From: Verrucomicrobia bacterium GWC2_42_7
Lineage (GTDB): Bacteria; Verrucomicrobiota; Verrucomicrobiia; Opitutales; GWC2-42-7-A
Direction: 5' to 3'
Length of the DNA stretch: 7,253 bases
NCBI GenBank assembly: GCA_001831055.1
Contig: MIDO01000035.1
Location: 1 to 7,253 of the forward strand
Shown: in pieces, positions 1 to 6,253 of the stretch
Numbering within the stretch: the stretch's first letter is position 1
Layout: each line of letters opens with the position of its first letter
The notes under the pieces: model-generated
Told to the model about the DNA's origin: nothing
Databases searched by the model: none
Seen by the model: only the letters and a program-made list of their open reading frames with translations
Position numbers and translations under genes: made by a program

Positions 1-87
1 CCTTACGGTTTTTATTATGCGATGGATGAGAAATCGCCCCAAAACAAAATACTGTATTCATTTTCAATGCGTTTTACTATATCTTAA
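1..87 (+). CDS. C-terminal end of an unidentified protein (partial)
   Basis: An open frame enters at base 1 and runs 28 codons to a TAA at 85-87. The last residues (LYSFSMRFTIS) alternate large hydrophobic or aromatic residues with small polar ones. That pattern suits the closing beta-strand of an outer-membrane barrel, but the chain does not end on the usual terminal aromatic residue. The following gene starts 24 bp later on the same strand, so the two could be co-transcribed. The fragment is too short to name, and frame 2 is also open here up to the start of the next gene, so the coding call is tentative. Confidence 0.3.
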   Translation, partial: PYGFYYAMDEKSPQNKILYSFSMRFTIS

Positions 88-111
88 TTTTAACCTTAAT
101 ATCTTAATAAT

Positions 112-1101
112 ATGAATACAAAAACAACCTATCTTGGAATGGAATTAGCGAATCCCATTGTAGTGGGAGCTAGTCCGTTATCTACGAACCTCGACACAGC
201 ACGGAAGCTCGAAGACGCGGGCGTTGCGGCTATAGTCATGCATTCCCTTTTTGAGGAACAAATCATTCACGAACAACGAGGCATAGAACAATACATCAAT
301 AAATATGGATCTTCGTTTGCAGAAGCCCTATCTTACTTCCCAGAAGCCCAGTTAGACGTTGGGATGGAAAGATACTTGCAACAGATACAAAAACTGAAGG
401 AAACGGTAAAATTGCCCATCATTGGGTCACTTAATGGCGTGCATGAAGGGACATGGGTCGATTATGCTAAATCGATAGAACAGGCAGGTGCAGACGCGAT
501 TGAATTGAATCTCTATTTTCATCCCATCGGAACATTTTCATCAGGGACCGAACTCGAGAATGCCGCAATTAGTGTCATCAAAAGTGTGCGGAATGCCACC
601 CAATTACCGCTAGCGGTAAAAATAGCACCTTACTTTTCTGCATTACCTAACTTTATTAAGCAAGTTGAACAAGCGGGGGCTCAAGCAATTGTACTTTTTA
701 ATCGGCTCTTTCAACCCGATATTGATATAGAGACAATGGAAGCAACTCCTAAACTTCGTTTCACTGACCCATCAGAGTTGTTTTTACGTCTCCGTTGGAC
801 AGCCGCCATGTATCAAAAAACAAGCATGAATATTGCAGTCACGGGAGGCATTTCAGAAACGAAAGATATTGTTAAAAGTATCATGGCAGGAGCAGACTGC
901 GTCCACGTGGTTTCCTGCATCATGCAGCAAGGCCCTCACTACGTAAAAGAAATGCTCAATCAACTATCCTCTTGGATGGAAGTTAAAGAATACACTTCTC
1001 TCTCGGAAATGAGGGGTTCGATGAGCTATGCAAAAGTGCCCAATCCAGACGCACTCGAACGCGCCAATTACGTCCGCATCCTTCACAGCTGGGCTGGATA
1101 A
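112..1101 (+). CDS. Dihydroorotate dehydrogenase-like FMN protein (not a canonical PyrD)
   Basis: A 329-residue TIM-barrel flavoprotein of the class 1 dihydroorotate dehydrogenase superfamily, matching from memory the subgroup annotated as 'dihydroorotate dehydrogenase-like protein'. Visible landmarks are the N-terminal NPIVVGASPLS (residues 14-24), SLNGVHEGTWVDYAKSIEQAG (from 106), the flavin-site lysine in AVKIAPYF (K170), FNRLFQPDID (196-205), the phosphate-binding TGG (244-246) and the C-terminal RGSMS and ERANY stretches. True DHODs carry an NLSCPN-type motif with the catalytic Cys or Ser; here the equivalent place reads ELNLYFHP (131-138), so the usual catalytic base is missing. The real substrate is unknown. 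In other genomes such genes are, as I recall, often next to pyruvate:ferredoxin oxidoreductase, which cannot be checked here. No Shine-Dalgarno is visible in the AT-rich leader; the ATG at 112 was chosen because the conserved N-terminal motif follows at once. Confidence 0.88.
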   Translation: MNTKTTYLGMELANPIVVGASPLSTNLDTARKLEDAGVAAIVMHSLFEEQIIHEQRGIEQYINKYGSSFAEALSYFPEAQLDVGMERYLQQIQKLKETVKLPIIGSLNGVHEGTWVDYAKSIEQAGADAIELNLYFHPIGTFSSGTELENAAISVIKSVRNATQLPLAVKIAPYFSALPNFIKQVEQAGAQAIVLFNRLFQPDIDIETMEATPKLRFTDPSELFLRLRWTAAMYQKTSMNIAVTGGISETKDIVKSIMAGADCVHVVSCIMQQGPHYVKEMLNQLSSWMEVKEYTSLSEMRGSMSYAKVPNPDALERANYVRILHSWAG

Positions 1102-1136
1102 GAGAAGCAGGGCAGCCAGGACCTTTAAAACTTCAA

Positions 1137-1156
1137 GGAAACCCATTTGGGTCCCC
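1137..1156 (+). terminator. Small hairpin after the DHOD-like gene, weak terminator candidate
   Basis: GG, two unpaired bases, then ACCC-ATTT-GGGT followed by CC forms a short stem 36 bp after the DHOD-like stop codon, directly abutting the family A repeat. There is no T-tract, so intrinsic termination is doubtful. The repeat itself may end transcription between these convergent genes. Confidence 0.22.
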
Positions 1157-1280
1157 AGAAAGATGTTAATTTAAGATTTCGAGCAGGCGGGCAAGGCGAA
1201 CACAACCGAGCGTACCTCCGTACGTAAGGGAGTGTGAGTCCGATGTCCAACGAACTCGAAACTTAAAATAACTTCTTTCT
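1157..1280 (+). repeat. Family A structured repeat, copy 1 (complete, 124 bp)
   Basis: The ends are inverted repeats (AGAAAGATGTTA at 1157-1168, TAACTTCTTTCT at 1269-1280, one mismatch), continuing inward with imperfect pairing to CGAG/CTCG. The centre (1200-1235) folds as ACAC/GTGT, an internal loop AA/GA, CC/GG, a 3x3 loop GAG/TAA, and CGTAC/GTACG with a 4-base loop CTCC. The same architecture and exact length recur at 6257-6380 (opposite orientation) and 6666-6789. This copy has ACAC:GTGT where the others have ACAT:ATGT, a compensatory change. It lies between the convergent DHOD-like and LRR genes. It could be a small non-autonomous mobile element (MITE-like), a structured RNA or a bidirectional transcription barrier. 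No open reading frame in it looks real. Confidence 0.88.
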
Positions 1281-1302
1281 GCAAAAAGCGTTTCTCCAAG
1301 CC

Positions 1303-1363
1303 CTCCTTCCGAAAAGGAGTTCGTTGCGCGGAAGCAAAATCTATCGATTTTACTTCCGCGCAA
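1303..1363 (+). repeat. Family B two-hairpin repeat, copy 1
   Basis: A small hairpin (CTCCTT 1303-1308 with AAGGAG 1314-1319, loop CCGAA) is followed by a long one (1324-1341 with 1346-1363, 18 bp including one C/A mismatch, 4-base loop TATC). A related pair in the reverse orientation lies at 3422-3486. Shared blocks are CCGAAAAG in the small hairpin and TTGCGCG..AAG..AAAAT in the long stem. A flanking CGTTTCT (1289-1295) can also pair with AGAAACG (1375-1381), closing a larger structure. The two copies bracket the LRR gene as an inverted pair. Confidence 0.72.
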
Positions 1364-1536
1364 AGTCTCGTTTTAGAAACGTATTTGGGAAGCGTTTCTT
1401 AGAAGAAATGCTAACTAGCCATAAGATCTGTAAAATGGATATTATAAAAAGCACTATTCGGTTCTCTTTTGGAAAGCGCGAAAGGTTTTCGCATCTTGTC
1501 ATTGCCTAACTTGCCTATGTTCTACGGCATTCACAT
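1364..1536. other. Intergenic remainder downstream of the LRR gene
   Basis: No gene is seen here. There are only short stems: GAAACG/CGTTTC around 1376-1402, and GCGAAA (1478-1483) with TTTCGC (1487-1492). The second lies 45 bp past the LRR stop codon and could weakly end its transcript, but no T-tract follows. It contains GCGCGAAAG (1477-1485), the same block as one arm of the family B long hairpin at 3428-3436, so it may be a decayed fragment of that repeat. Confidence 0.4.
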
Positions 1537-3318
1537 CTATATTGAAACATGATAGCGAACTGAGATTGATTGAATTTGTTCCTCAGTCAGGCTACTGTTG
1601 ATGAAAGACAAGAATCCTCTATCCTTCAATTGGGTGCAGAATCGTTCTATATCTGCAGCAGAAAGGTTTCTTGTGTCTTGAACACGAAAGTTATCCAACC
1701 GGAGACGGTTTAAAGGAGAAAGGTCAACCGAAGGATCAAGCTGTCCTATTGTTATATCTTTTATCTTTTTAAACTGATTCAACACCGATATATCTCGTTG
1801 AGATAAAGTAACATTGCCTAGACTGAGACGACTTAATTTCTTACAGTTTTTGGCTAAAACGGGTAAGATTTCTTCCCCTCTAACGCTCCCTTCTGAGGAT
1901 AAATTTAGGCATAGGTCCTCTAACTCATGCAACCCGGATATCATGGAAGTAACTGACTGTGAATGCCTTATATTACATAACAAACAAAGAGTTAAGATAT
2001 GGGGCCTTGTTTCTGTAACTACTTGGAGAATAATTTCATCGGGAGCCTGAACAGCACCCTCTGCTAAAGGTAAAAATGTAGTCAAACGAAGCAATTTTGG
2101 ACAACCCTTGAAGAGTTCAGCTAGCCCTTTTCTCCAGTCTACCTCAGAACTCTCTACGATCCCTACAATGTCGAGAGCTTGCAATTCTTTTAACTGCCCC
2201 AAAATACCCAGCGTTTCAGGGGAGAAATGACTCCCTTCCCCGAAAAACAGATGCAAGCGCTCTATTTCTGGAAGACGTTGAACAACGGCTTGGCAGAACG
2301 ATTGAATAGAAGGCAAATCCCAATCCAAAGGACGACCAAATATCGAAAGATTTTTTAAGGACAAAGGAGCACTTCTAATTATCTCGGTTATCTCATTAGG
2401 CGTCAATCGAGCGAATCCCATCACGTGTAGTATTTCTAATGCTGACATCTTAGAAATTGCTTGAGCGATCCCCCTCGCGGTCAAATTACGGTTCCAACCC
2501 AAATTCAACGAGGCTATGGGACATTCAGTGAAAGCATTTAAATCGGCATCTGTGAGGGAAGTAAGGCCTGACAGATTAACCTTCCGTAATTTGTGTTTTT
2601 CTGCGATTGCTACCGCCATAGCTGATCTCTCCGAATCAAAATCGCTATAAAAATCTGGAAGTTCTGTTAGATTTGGGAAGCATTGTGGGATAAAGGATAA
2701 ATACGTCAAACGCACACCTGTCGTTTCAAGAGAGGTGATGTTTTTGCAACAAGAGCCGAGAACAGTTAATCCTTTTGACGTAACCTCCGTATTATAACAA
2801 CTGCATTTCATCAAATAGGGACACCCCTCTGCAATCTTCATTAATGACCCTTCTTTTAATGCAGTATTCGAGAGATCTATTTCCTCCAATTGATGTAATT
2901 GACCAAGAACTGCAAGGCCTTCATCTGTTAGGTTCGGACAATATCTGAGAGACAACCTCTTGAGATTAGGATGTTGCTGGACGACAAATCGTAACTGTTC
3001 ATCCGTCAAACCAGAATTTGATAGATCAAGAGATTCAAACAATTCCCGCCTTTTTAAAGCAGCCGCCCGTAAGGTGCGATTGACTCGTGCCAATCGACCT
3101 TGATCCTTTTCATCCAGAAAGTCAAAGATGTTTATAAGGACTCCTAATGTGCAATCCGCATTCTGAAAGTTCTCCCAAACTTCAGGCGTGGGCTTAGGCG
3201 GAGCATCCGAAGTCCCGATCTCATCATCCTTCCGTGCATACAGGAAGGAAACCCAACTCGCACATAACAAACAAGATAATACACTAAACCCTCTTAAAAT
3301 CCTTAAATTGCGAGCCAT
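1537..3318 (-). CDS. Secreted F-box-like / leucine-rich-repeat protein
   Basis: A 593-residue protein. Residues 1-28 form a Sec-type signal peptide: basic start, hydrophobic core FSVLSCLLCASWVSFLYA, likely cut after A28. A Pro-rich linker (39-45) follows. Residues 57-98 resemble an F-box, with TLGVLINIFDFLDEKD, then RLARVNRTLRAAA and ELFESLDLS matching the usual 'IF.FL...D..RLA.V.R..R......LW..LDLS' layout. From about 97 to the end come LRRs of the cysteine-containing FBXL/AMN1 type, clearest at LKRLSLRYCPNLTDEGLAVL (119-138). F-box proteins recruit targets to eukaryotic SCF ubiquitin ligases through Skp1, so a role as a host-directed effector is inferred, not shown. The start is fixed by AGGAGG six bases before the ATG. 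The gene stands alone on its strand, bracketed by inverted family B repeats. It could instead be a surface-adhesion LRR protein. Confidence 0.85.
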   Translation of the reverse strand: MARNLRILRGFSVLSCLLCASWVSFLYARKDDEIGTSDAPPKPTPEVWENFQNADCTLGVLINIFDFLDEKDQGRLARVNRTLRAAALKRRELFESLDLSNSGLTDEQLRFVVQQHPNLKRLSLRYCPNLTDEGLAVLGQLHQLEEIDLSNTALKEGSLMKIAEGCPYLMKCSCYNTEVTSKGLTVLGSCCKNITSLETTGVRLTYLSFIPQCFPNLTELPDFYSDFDSERSAMAVAIAEKHKLRKVNLSGLTSLTDADLNAFTECPIASLNLGWNRNLTARGIAQAISKMSALEILHVMGFARLTPNEITEIIRSAPLSLKNLSIFGRPLDWDLPSIQSFCQAVVQRLPEIERLHLFFGEGSHFSPETLGILGQLKELQALDIVGIVESSEVDWRKGLAELFKGCPKLLRLTTFLPLAEGAVQAPDEIILQVVTETRPHILTLCLLCNIRHSQSVTSMISGLHELEDLCLNLSSEGSVRGEEILPVLAKNCKKLSRLSLGNVTLSQRDISVLNQFKKIKDITIGQLDPSVDLSPLNRLRLDNFRVQDTRNLSAADIERFCTQLKDRGFLSFINSSLTEEQIQSISVRYHVSI

Positions 3319-3337
3319 TCATCCTCCTCATGCATGA

Positions 3338-3367
3338 AAGATACCATGACCCCAATCCCCTTGTCGA
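3338..3367 (-). promoter_or_regulatory. Candidate sigma70-type promoter of the LRR gene
   Basis: On the minus strand TCGACA (3362-3367, one mismatch to TTGACA), an 18-bp spacer and TATCTT (3338-3343, four of six matches to TATAAT) precede the LRR start. The implied leader is about 10 to 15 bases and contains the strong GAGGAGG ribosome site. This rests on sequence match alone. Confidence 0.22.
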
Positions 3368-3421
3368 CAAAAAACACACAAGAATTTGACCTTAATAACC
3401 TTACTATCAACAACAAGAAAC

Positions 3422-3486
3422 CAATTGCGCGAAAGTAAAATTTTTACAAATTTTACTTTCGCGCAATTGCCTTCTTTTCGGGAAGG
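3422..3486 (-). repeat. Family B two-hairpin repeat, copy 2 (inverted)
   Basis: A perfect 22-bp stem (3422-3443 with 3448-3469) closes on a 4-base loop, TTAC. Beside it, at 3470-3486, lies the small hairpin CCTTC/GAAGG. Read on the minus strand the order (small hairpin with CCGAAAAG, then long TTGCGCG stem) is that of copy 1 at 1303-1363. The long stems differ by paired changes (GGAAG/CTTCC in copy 1, GAAAG/CTTTC here), so pairing is kept. It lies between the rplI terminator hairpin and the LRR promoter region. It could act as a transcription barrier or be the footprint of a small mobile repeat. Confidence 0.75.
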
Positions 3487-3489
3487 GGG

Positions 3490-3533
3490 TTGGAAAGAAC
3501 CCGTTCTGGGTGACCAAAATGGGTTCTTTCCAA
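3490..3533 (-). terminator. 13-bp hairpin behind rplI, probable operon end
   Basis: TTGGAAAGAACCC (3490-3502) pairs perfectly with GGGTTCTTTCCAA (3521-3533) around an 18-base loop, 19 bp after the rplI stop codon. No T-tract follows on the minus strand, so it is not a classical intrinsic terminator; it may stabilise the transcript end or work together with the adjacent 22-bp stem. ACCC at 3499-3502 can also pair with GGGT at 3508-3511, giving an alternative fold. Confidence 0.42.
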
Positions 3534-3552
3534 TATTTTCTCCTAAATCTCC

Positions 3553-4026
3553 CTAGCTTTTTGCTTCGATTGGGTTTTCAGAGACGACTTCAAATTCAAG
3601 GTCAAAGACAAGGTCTGCGTGCAGCTTGACTTGTGCAGCGTGCTTACCCAAGGTCTTTGCTGGATGACGTAAGTGGATCTTCTTTTTCTCCAATTCGATT
3701 CCATCGTCCTTGAGGCGTGCAATTAGATCATTTGCTGTAACAGAGCCAAATACTTTGCCTTCTGCCCCTGTCTTAACAGCAATGGTCAGGCGAGCATTCT
3801 TGAGCTTCTCTGCCAAGCCTTGTGCGTTCTCCAACTCTTTGGCCTCACGAACAGCACGGGCTTTTTGCAATGATTCAATTTGCTTTTTGTTCGAGCGGGT
3901 TACAGGGATTGCCATTCCTTGAGGAAGAAGAAAATTGCGCGCATAACCGGCTTTCACGGTTACTTGATCACCTTCTCCGCCCAAACCCTCCAGGGGCTTT
4001 AACAATAAAATTGCTGCATTTGCCAT
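3553..4026 (-). CDS. rplI: Large ribosomal subunit protein bL9
   Basis: A 157-residue bL9, an elongated protein that binds 23S rRNA near the base of the L1 stalk and helps keep the reading frame. The N-terminal rRNA-binding lobe carries the family signature at residues 14-40 (GLGGEGDQVTVKAGYARNFL, then LPQGMAI). A long charged connecting helix (about 45-80) leads to the C-terminal lobe, with VKTGAEGKVFGSVTANDL around 84-101 and the KKIHL strand. Length is normal for the family. A purine-rich AGAAAGAGAT sits directly before the ATG. It is the last gene of the operon, 33 bp after ssb, and is followed by a 13-bp hairpin. Confidence 0.96.
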   Translation of the reverse strand: MANAAILLLKPLEGLGGEGDQVTVKAGYARNFLLPQGMAIPVTRSNKKQIESLQKARAVREAKELENAQGLAEKLKNARLTIAVKTGAEGKVFGSVTANDLIARLKDDGIELEKKKIHLRHPAKTLGKHAAQVKLHADLVFDLEFEVVSENPIEAKS

Positions 4027-4059
4027 ATCTCTTTCTTTCTATCTATCAATTTGTATCAA

Positions 4060-4518
4060 TTAAAATGGAACATCTTCATCCACATCAACTTTGCTTGCCA
4101 TGTGGATAGATTCATTTGTCTTCTTTGGGAAACCCATCGATTCCGGACTTTGAGAATCTTGATTCATATTCTCCTCGTTAGAAGCGTTACGGCCCCCAAC
4201 AAACTCAAAACCTTCGAGAACCACTAATAACTTGCTTCGTTTTTCGCCAGTATTGGACTCCCACTCATTTAAGCGTAAGCGACCCTCAATGAAAATCGGT
4301 TTTCCTTTTACAAAGTATTTGGAAATCGTTTCCGCATGGCGTCCAAAGGCCTCTACATCAATAAAGGCGGTCTCCTCTTTAGAGCTGCCATCTTGGCTAC
4401 GAAATACACGCGAAGTCGCAAGCGTTAACTTGCAGATAGAAAATCCTGCAGAGGTCACTCGAACCTCAGGATCCCTAACCAAGTTCCCTAGGATGATCAC
4501 CTTGTTAAATGAAGCCAT
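4060..4518 (-). CDS. ssb: Single-stranded DNA-binding protein
   Basis: A 152-residue SSB that coats single-stranded DNA in replication, repair and recombination. The OB-fold occupies about residues 1-110, with the characteristic start MASFNKVIILGNLVRDPEVR, then TSAGFSICKLTLATSR, FIDVEAFGRHAE and KGKPIFIEGRLRLNEWE. A disordered Asn/Ser-rich linker (111-143) leads to the acidic tip DEDVPF (147-152), the docking site for partner proteins such as exonuclease I, RecQ or PriA in studied bacteria. AAAGGAAA lies upstream of the ATG. It sits 27 bp after rpsF, the common rpsF-ssb pairing. The usual next gene, rpsR, is not present. Confidence 0.96.
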   Translation of the reverse strand: MASFNKVIILGNLVRDPEVRVTSAGFSICKLTLATSRVFRSQDGSSKEETAFIDVEAFGRHAETISKYFVKGKPIFIEGRLRLNEWESNTGEKRSKLLVVLEGFEFVGGRNASNEENMNQDSQSPESMGFPKKTNESIHMASKVDVDEDVPF

Positions 4519-4545
4519 GGTTGTTTCCTTTTATTAAATACCCTA

Positions 4546-4842
4546 TTAAGCGGCAATACCTTCAATAAAGATACGGTCGATGTTTCTGTCAAGGCGTAGT
4601 TTTTCCTTAATCAACTTAGGGGCAATCGGAGGAGCTTCGAAAGAGATTTGCACATAGACTCCTGCAGGAAATTTCCTGTTTACCACGCGAACAAAATGCT
4701 TATTCCCATGGTTGACAACCTCGCTGATCTTTCCGTCCACCGAAGTCACCACCTGCTTGAGTCTCTCGATTAAATTTTCGATAGGCTCATTGTAATCGCG
4801 GGTATCCAATATAAAGGATGCTCTATAATTGTTTGTACTCAT
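4546..4842 (-). CDS. rpsF: Small ribosomal subunit protein bS6
   Basis: A 98-residue bS6, of normal length for the family; it binds the central domain of 16S rRNA as a pair with bS18. Family features are the opening strand NYRASFILDTRDY (5-17), helix PIENLIERLKQVV (20-32), the strand pair around KHFVRVV and GVYVQISFEAP, and the closing LRLDRNIDRIFI (82-93). The ATG comes one base after the pth stop codon, so its ribosome site lies inside the end of pth and translation of the two is probably coupled. No strong Shine-Dalgarno is visible. The partner gene rpsR is absent from this operon. Confidence 0.95.
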   Translation of the reverse strand: MSTNNYRASFILDTRDYNEPIENLIERLKQVVTSVDGKISEVVNHGNKHFVRVVNRKFPAGVYVQISFEAPPIAPKLIKEKLRLDRNIDRIFIEGIAA

Positions 4843-4843
4843 G

Positions 4844-5416
4844 TTAGTTACTTTTTTGATTTATAAAATTCATGGCATTATTACTGCCCTTGTCAATAAT
4901 CAGTTCTATATCTTTCAAAAATTTTGGCATCGATGCTGTCAGCTGATCCGATTCTTCCTGACGAAAGTTATTTAAAACAAAGTCCGCCAAAACAACTCCC
5001 GGTAGTGGGGAACCAATCCCCACTCTGTAACGCACATAGTCGCGCCCCAAATGAGAACTGACACTTTTTAGCCCGTTGTGAGAAGAGTCGCCTCCACCCA
5101 CGCTGAGCTTTGCCCGTCCAAAATCTAACGACGCATCATCACATACTACCAGCAAACTTGTCGGCAATAGCTTAAAATATCGGCAAACTTTTCCTAGACA
5201 CAAACCACTCTCATTCATATAAGTAAGCGGCTTGACTAGGATTTGATTGATAGGTTCGCTCACCTTAGCAACCATGCCATTAAAATAGGCATCGTAATTC
5301 CACCGACCCCCATGCGATAACGCATAGGCATCGAGGATTCGGAAGCCGATATTGTGTCGCGTCTTTTCATATTGCAAGCCCGGATTCCCCAGCCCCGCAA
5401 TAATCCATCCAGACAT
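4844..5416 (-). CDS. pth: Peptidyl-tRNA hydrolase
   Basis: A 190-residue enzyme that cleaves the ester bond of peptidyl-tRNA released from stalled ribosomes, freeing tRNA for reuse in the cytoplasm. The family's catalytic and binding residues are all visible: N11 in GLGNPG, H21 in KTRHNIGF (the general base), N68 in LTYMNESG, D93 in VVCDDASLDFG and N114 in SHNGLKS. The usual GGSAGGHNG loop reads GGGDSSHNG (107-115), a local oddity, and VCDDASLDFG differs from the common HDELDLPFG. RVGIG and the later VLADFVLNNF also fit. It starts 22 bp after rplY; the upstream sequence holds only a weak purine stretch. bL25 next to Pth is a widely conserved pairing. Confidence 0.95.
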   Translation of the reverse strand: MSGWIIAGLGNPGLQYEKTRHNIGFRILDAYALSHGGRWNYDAYFNGMVAKVSEPINQILVKPLTYMNESGLCLGKVCRYFKLLPTSLLVVCDDASLDFGRAKLSVGGGDSSHNGLKSVSSHLGRDYVRYRVGIGSPLPGVVLADFVLNNFRQEESDQLTASMPKFLKDIELIIDKGSNNAMNFINQKSN

Positions 5417-5438
5417 ATTTCAAAGAACCAATTATAAT

Positions 5439-6113
5439 TTATTTCTTCTCACCCTTGTTGGCTTCAGCACCTTCAGCGGACTTCTTCTCTTCTCCACCAG
5501 CTGCTGCGCCTTCTGCTGCTGCACCTTCTGCTCCGGCAGACGCTGTCTCTTCCTCCATCACACCACTGGTGCATGAGATCAGAGGCATTTCAGCATTTTC
5601 CGTATAGGTAACACCGCTTACTACTGGTAAGTTCTTGATATGGATAGATTCTCCAACTTTTAGATTGGTTACATCCACTTCAATGTACTCTGGCAAATCT
5701 TTTGGCAAACAGCGAACTTCTACTTGCATCTTTGTAGTAACCAACATACCCCCTTCGGTCTTAACACCAAAGGCTTCACCCTTAACGTGAACGGGCAATG
5801 TCACATGCATTTCTTTATTCTCTGAAACTTCTTGTAAGTCAACATGCAAGAAACAATCAGTAAGGGGGTCTTTCTGCATGTCCTTCAAAATCGAAAGCGC
5901 CGCTTTTCCTGACTCATCAATAACCTGTATAATAGAGGCAGATCCCCCTTTCGCACGCAAGAGCAAACGAAATTCTTTATCGTCCATACTCAAGGAGCGA
6001 ACTCCAGAATCCCCGTAAATGACAGCAGGAATTCGCCCTGCTGCACGTAAACGGTTACAAACCCCACGACCTACGTCATTCCTCGACACTATTGCTAACT
6101 TTAACTGTTTCAT
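5439..6113 (-). CDS. rplY: Large ribosomal subunit protein bL25 (CTC/TL5 type)
   Basis: A 224-residue long-form bL25, the 5S rRNA-binding protein also known as general stress protein CTC. The N-terminal 5S-binding domain spans about 1-92 (KLAIVSRNDVGRGVCNRLRA, AGRIPAVIYG, ILKDMQKDPLTDCFLHVDL). The beta-rich C-terminal domain spans about 95-185 (VTLPVHVKGEAFGVKTEGG, VEVRCLPKDLPEYIEVDVT, VGESIHIKNL). A low-complexity Ala/Gly/Glu/Lys tail follows (188-224). The ATG at 6113 is preferred over upstream in-frame ATGs at 6158 and 6119 because AGAAGGA lies six bases before it and the family N-terminus begins there. It is the first gene of the operon with pth, rpsF, ssb and rplI. Confidence 0.94.
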   Translation of the reverse strand: MKQLKLAIVSRNDVGRGVCNRLRAAGRIPAVIYGDSGVRSLSMDDKEFRLLLRAKGGSASIIQVIDESGKAALSILKDMQKDPLTDCFLHVDLQEVSENKEMHVTLPVHVKGEAFGVKTEGGMLVTTKMQVEVRCLPKDLPEYIEVDVTNLKVGESIHIKNLPVVSGVTYTENAEMPLISCTSGVMEEETASAGAEGAAAEGAAAGGEEKKSAEGAEANKGEKK

Positions 6114-6119
6114 TGCCAT

Positions 6120-6126
6120 TCCTTCT
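6120..6126 (-). promoter_or_regulatory. Ribosome binding site that fixes the rplY start
   Basis: On the minus strand AGAAGGA is followed by ATGGCA and then ATG at 6113-6111. The first ATG (6119-6117) touches the site with no spacing and so cannot use it; the second has six bases of spacing. This supports translation from 6113. Confidence 0.65.
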
Positions 6127-6214
6127 AAAATTCTATTTGCCCATTTAATATAAAACAAAACGCTACACCCTAGAACATTTTTTCAAAAAATCAACTAAAA
6201 TTATGGCTATTTTA

Positions 6215-6253
6215 GGGAAAACCCCTTTTGGTCCCCCCAAAAGGGGTTTCCCC
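6215..6253. other. Strong GC-clamped hairpin upstream of rplY
   Basis: GGGAAAACCCCTTTTGG (6215-6231) pairs with CCAAAAGGGGTTTCCC (6237-6252, one bulged A), the loop being TCCCC. It has no T-tract on either strand. It stands 101 bp upstream of the rplY start and three bases from family A copy 2. It may separate the rplY operon from upstream transcription, or belong to the repeat's flank: a shorter hairpin of similar make-up (1137-1156) also abuts family A copy 1. Confidence 0.5.

Noticed and set aside
1157..1280. Family A element as a tRNA or known riboswitch
   Set aside because: No cloverleaf, anticodon arm or CCA-type end can be drawn, and copies lie at gene 3' ends or unlinked positions rather than consistently in leaders.
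1166..1509. Two opposing ORFs (minus 1166-1363, plus 1324-1509) starting with nearly the same peptide, MRGSKI.RF.FRA
   Set aside because: Both begin inside the family B palindrome, which reads almost the same on each strand. They have no ribosome site or recognisable domain and run through repeats, so the similarity is a by-product of the inverted repeat.
1814..2050. Plus-strand ORF inside the LRR gene, and similar shadows at 964-1146, 3710-4109, 4232-4537 and 5352-5576
   Set aside because: All lie antisense to well-supported genes and show no domain or ribosome site.
3262..3318. Lipobox (VLSC at residues 13-16) in the LRR protein
   Set aside because: The position would leave too short a hydrophobic core, and the match to the lipobox is weak; an ordinary signal peptide ending near residue 28 fits better.
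6114..6158. Longer rplY start at 6158
   Set aside because: The extra 15 residues have no family similarity, and the clear ribosome site points to the ATG at 6113.
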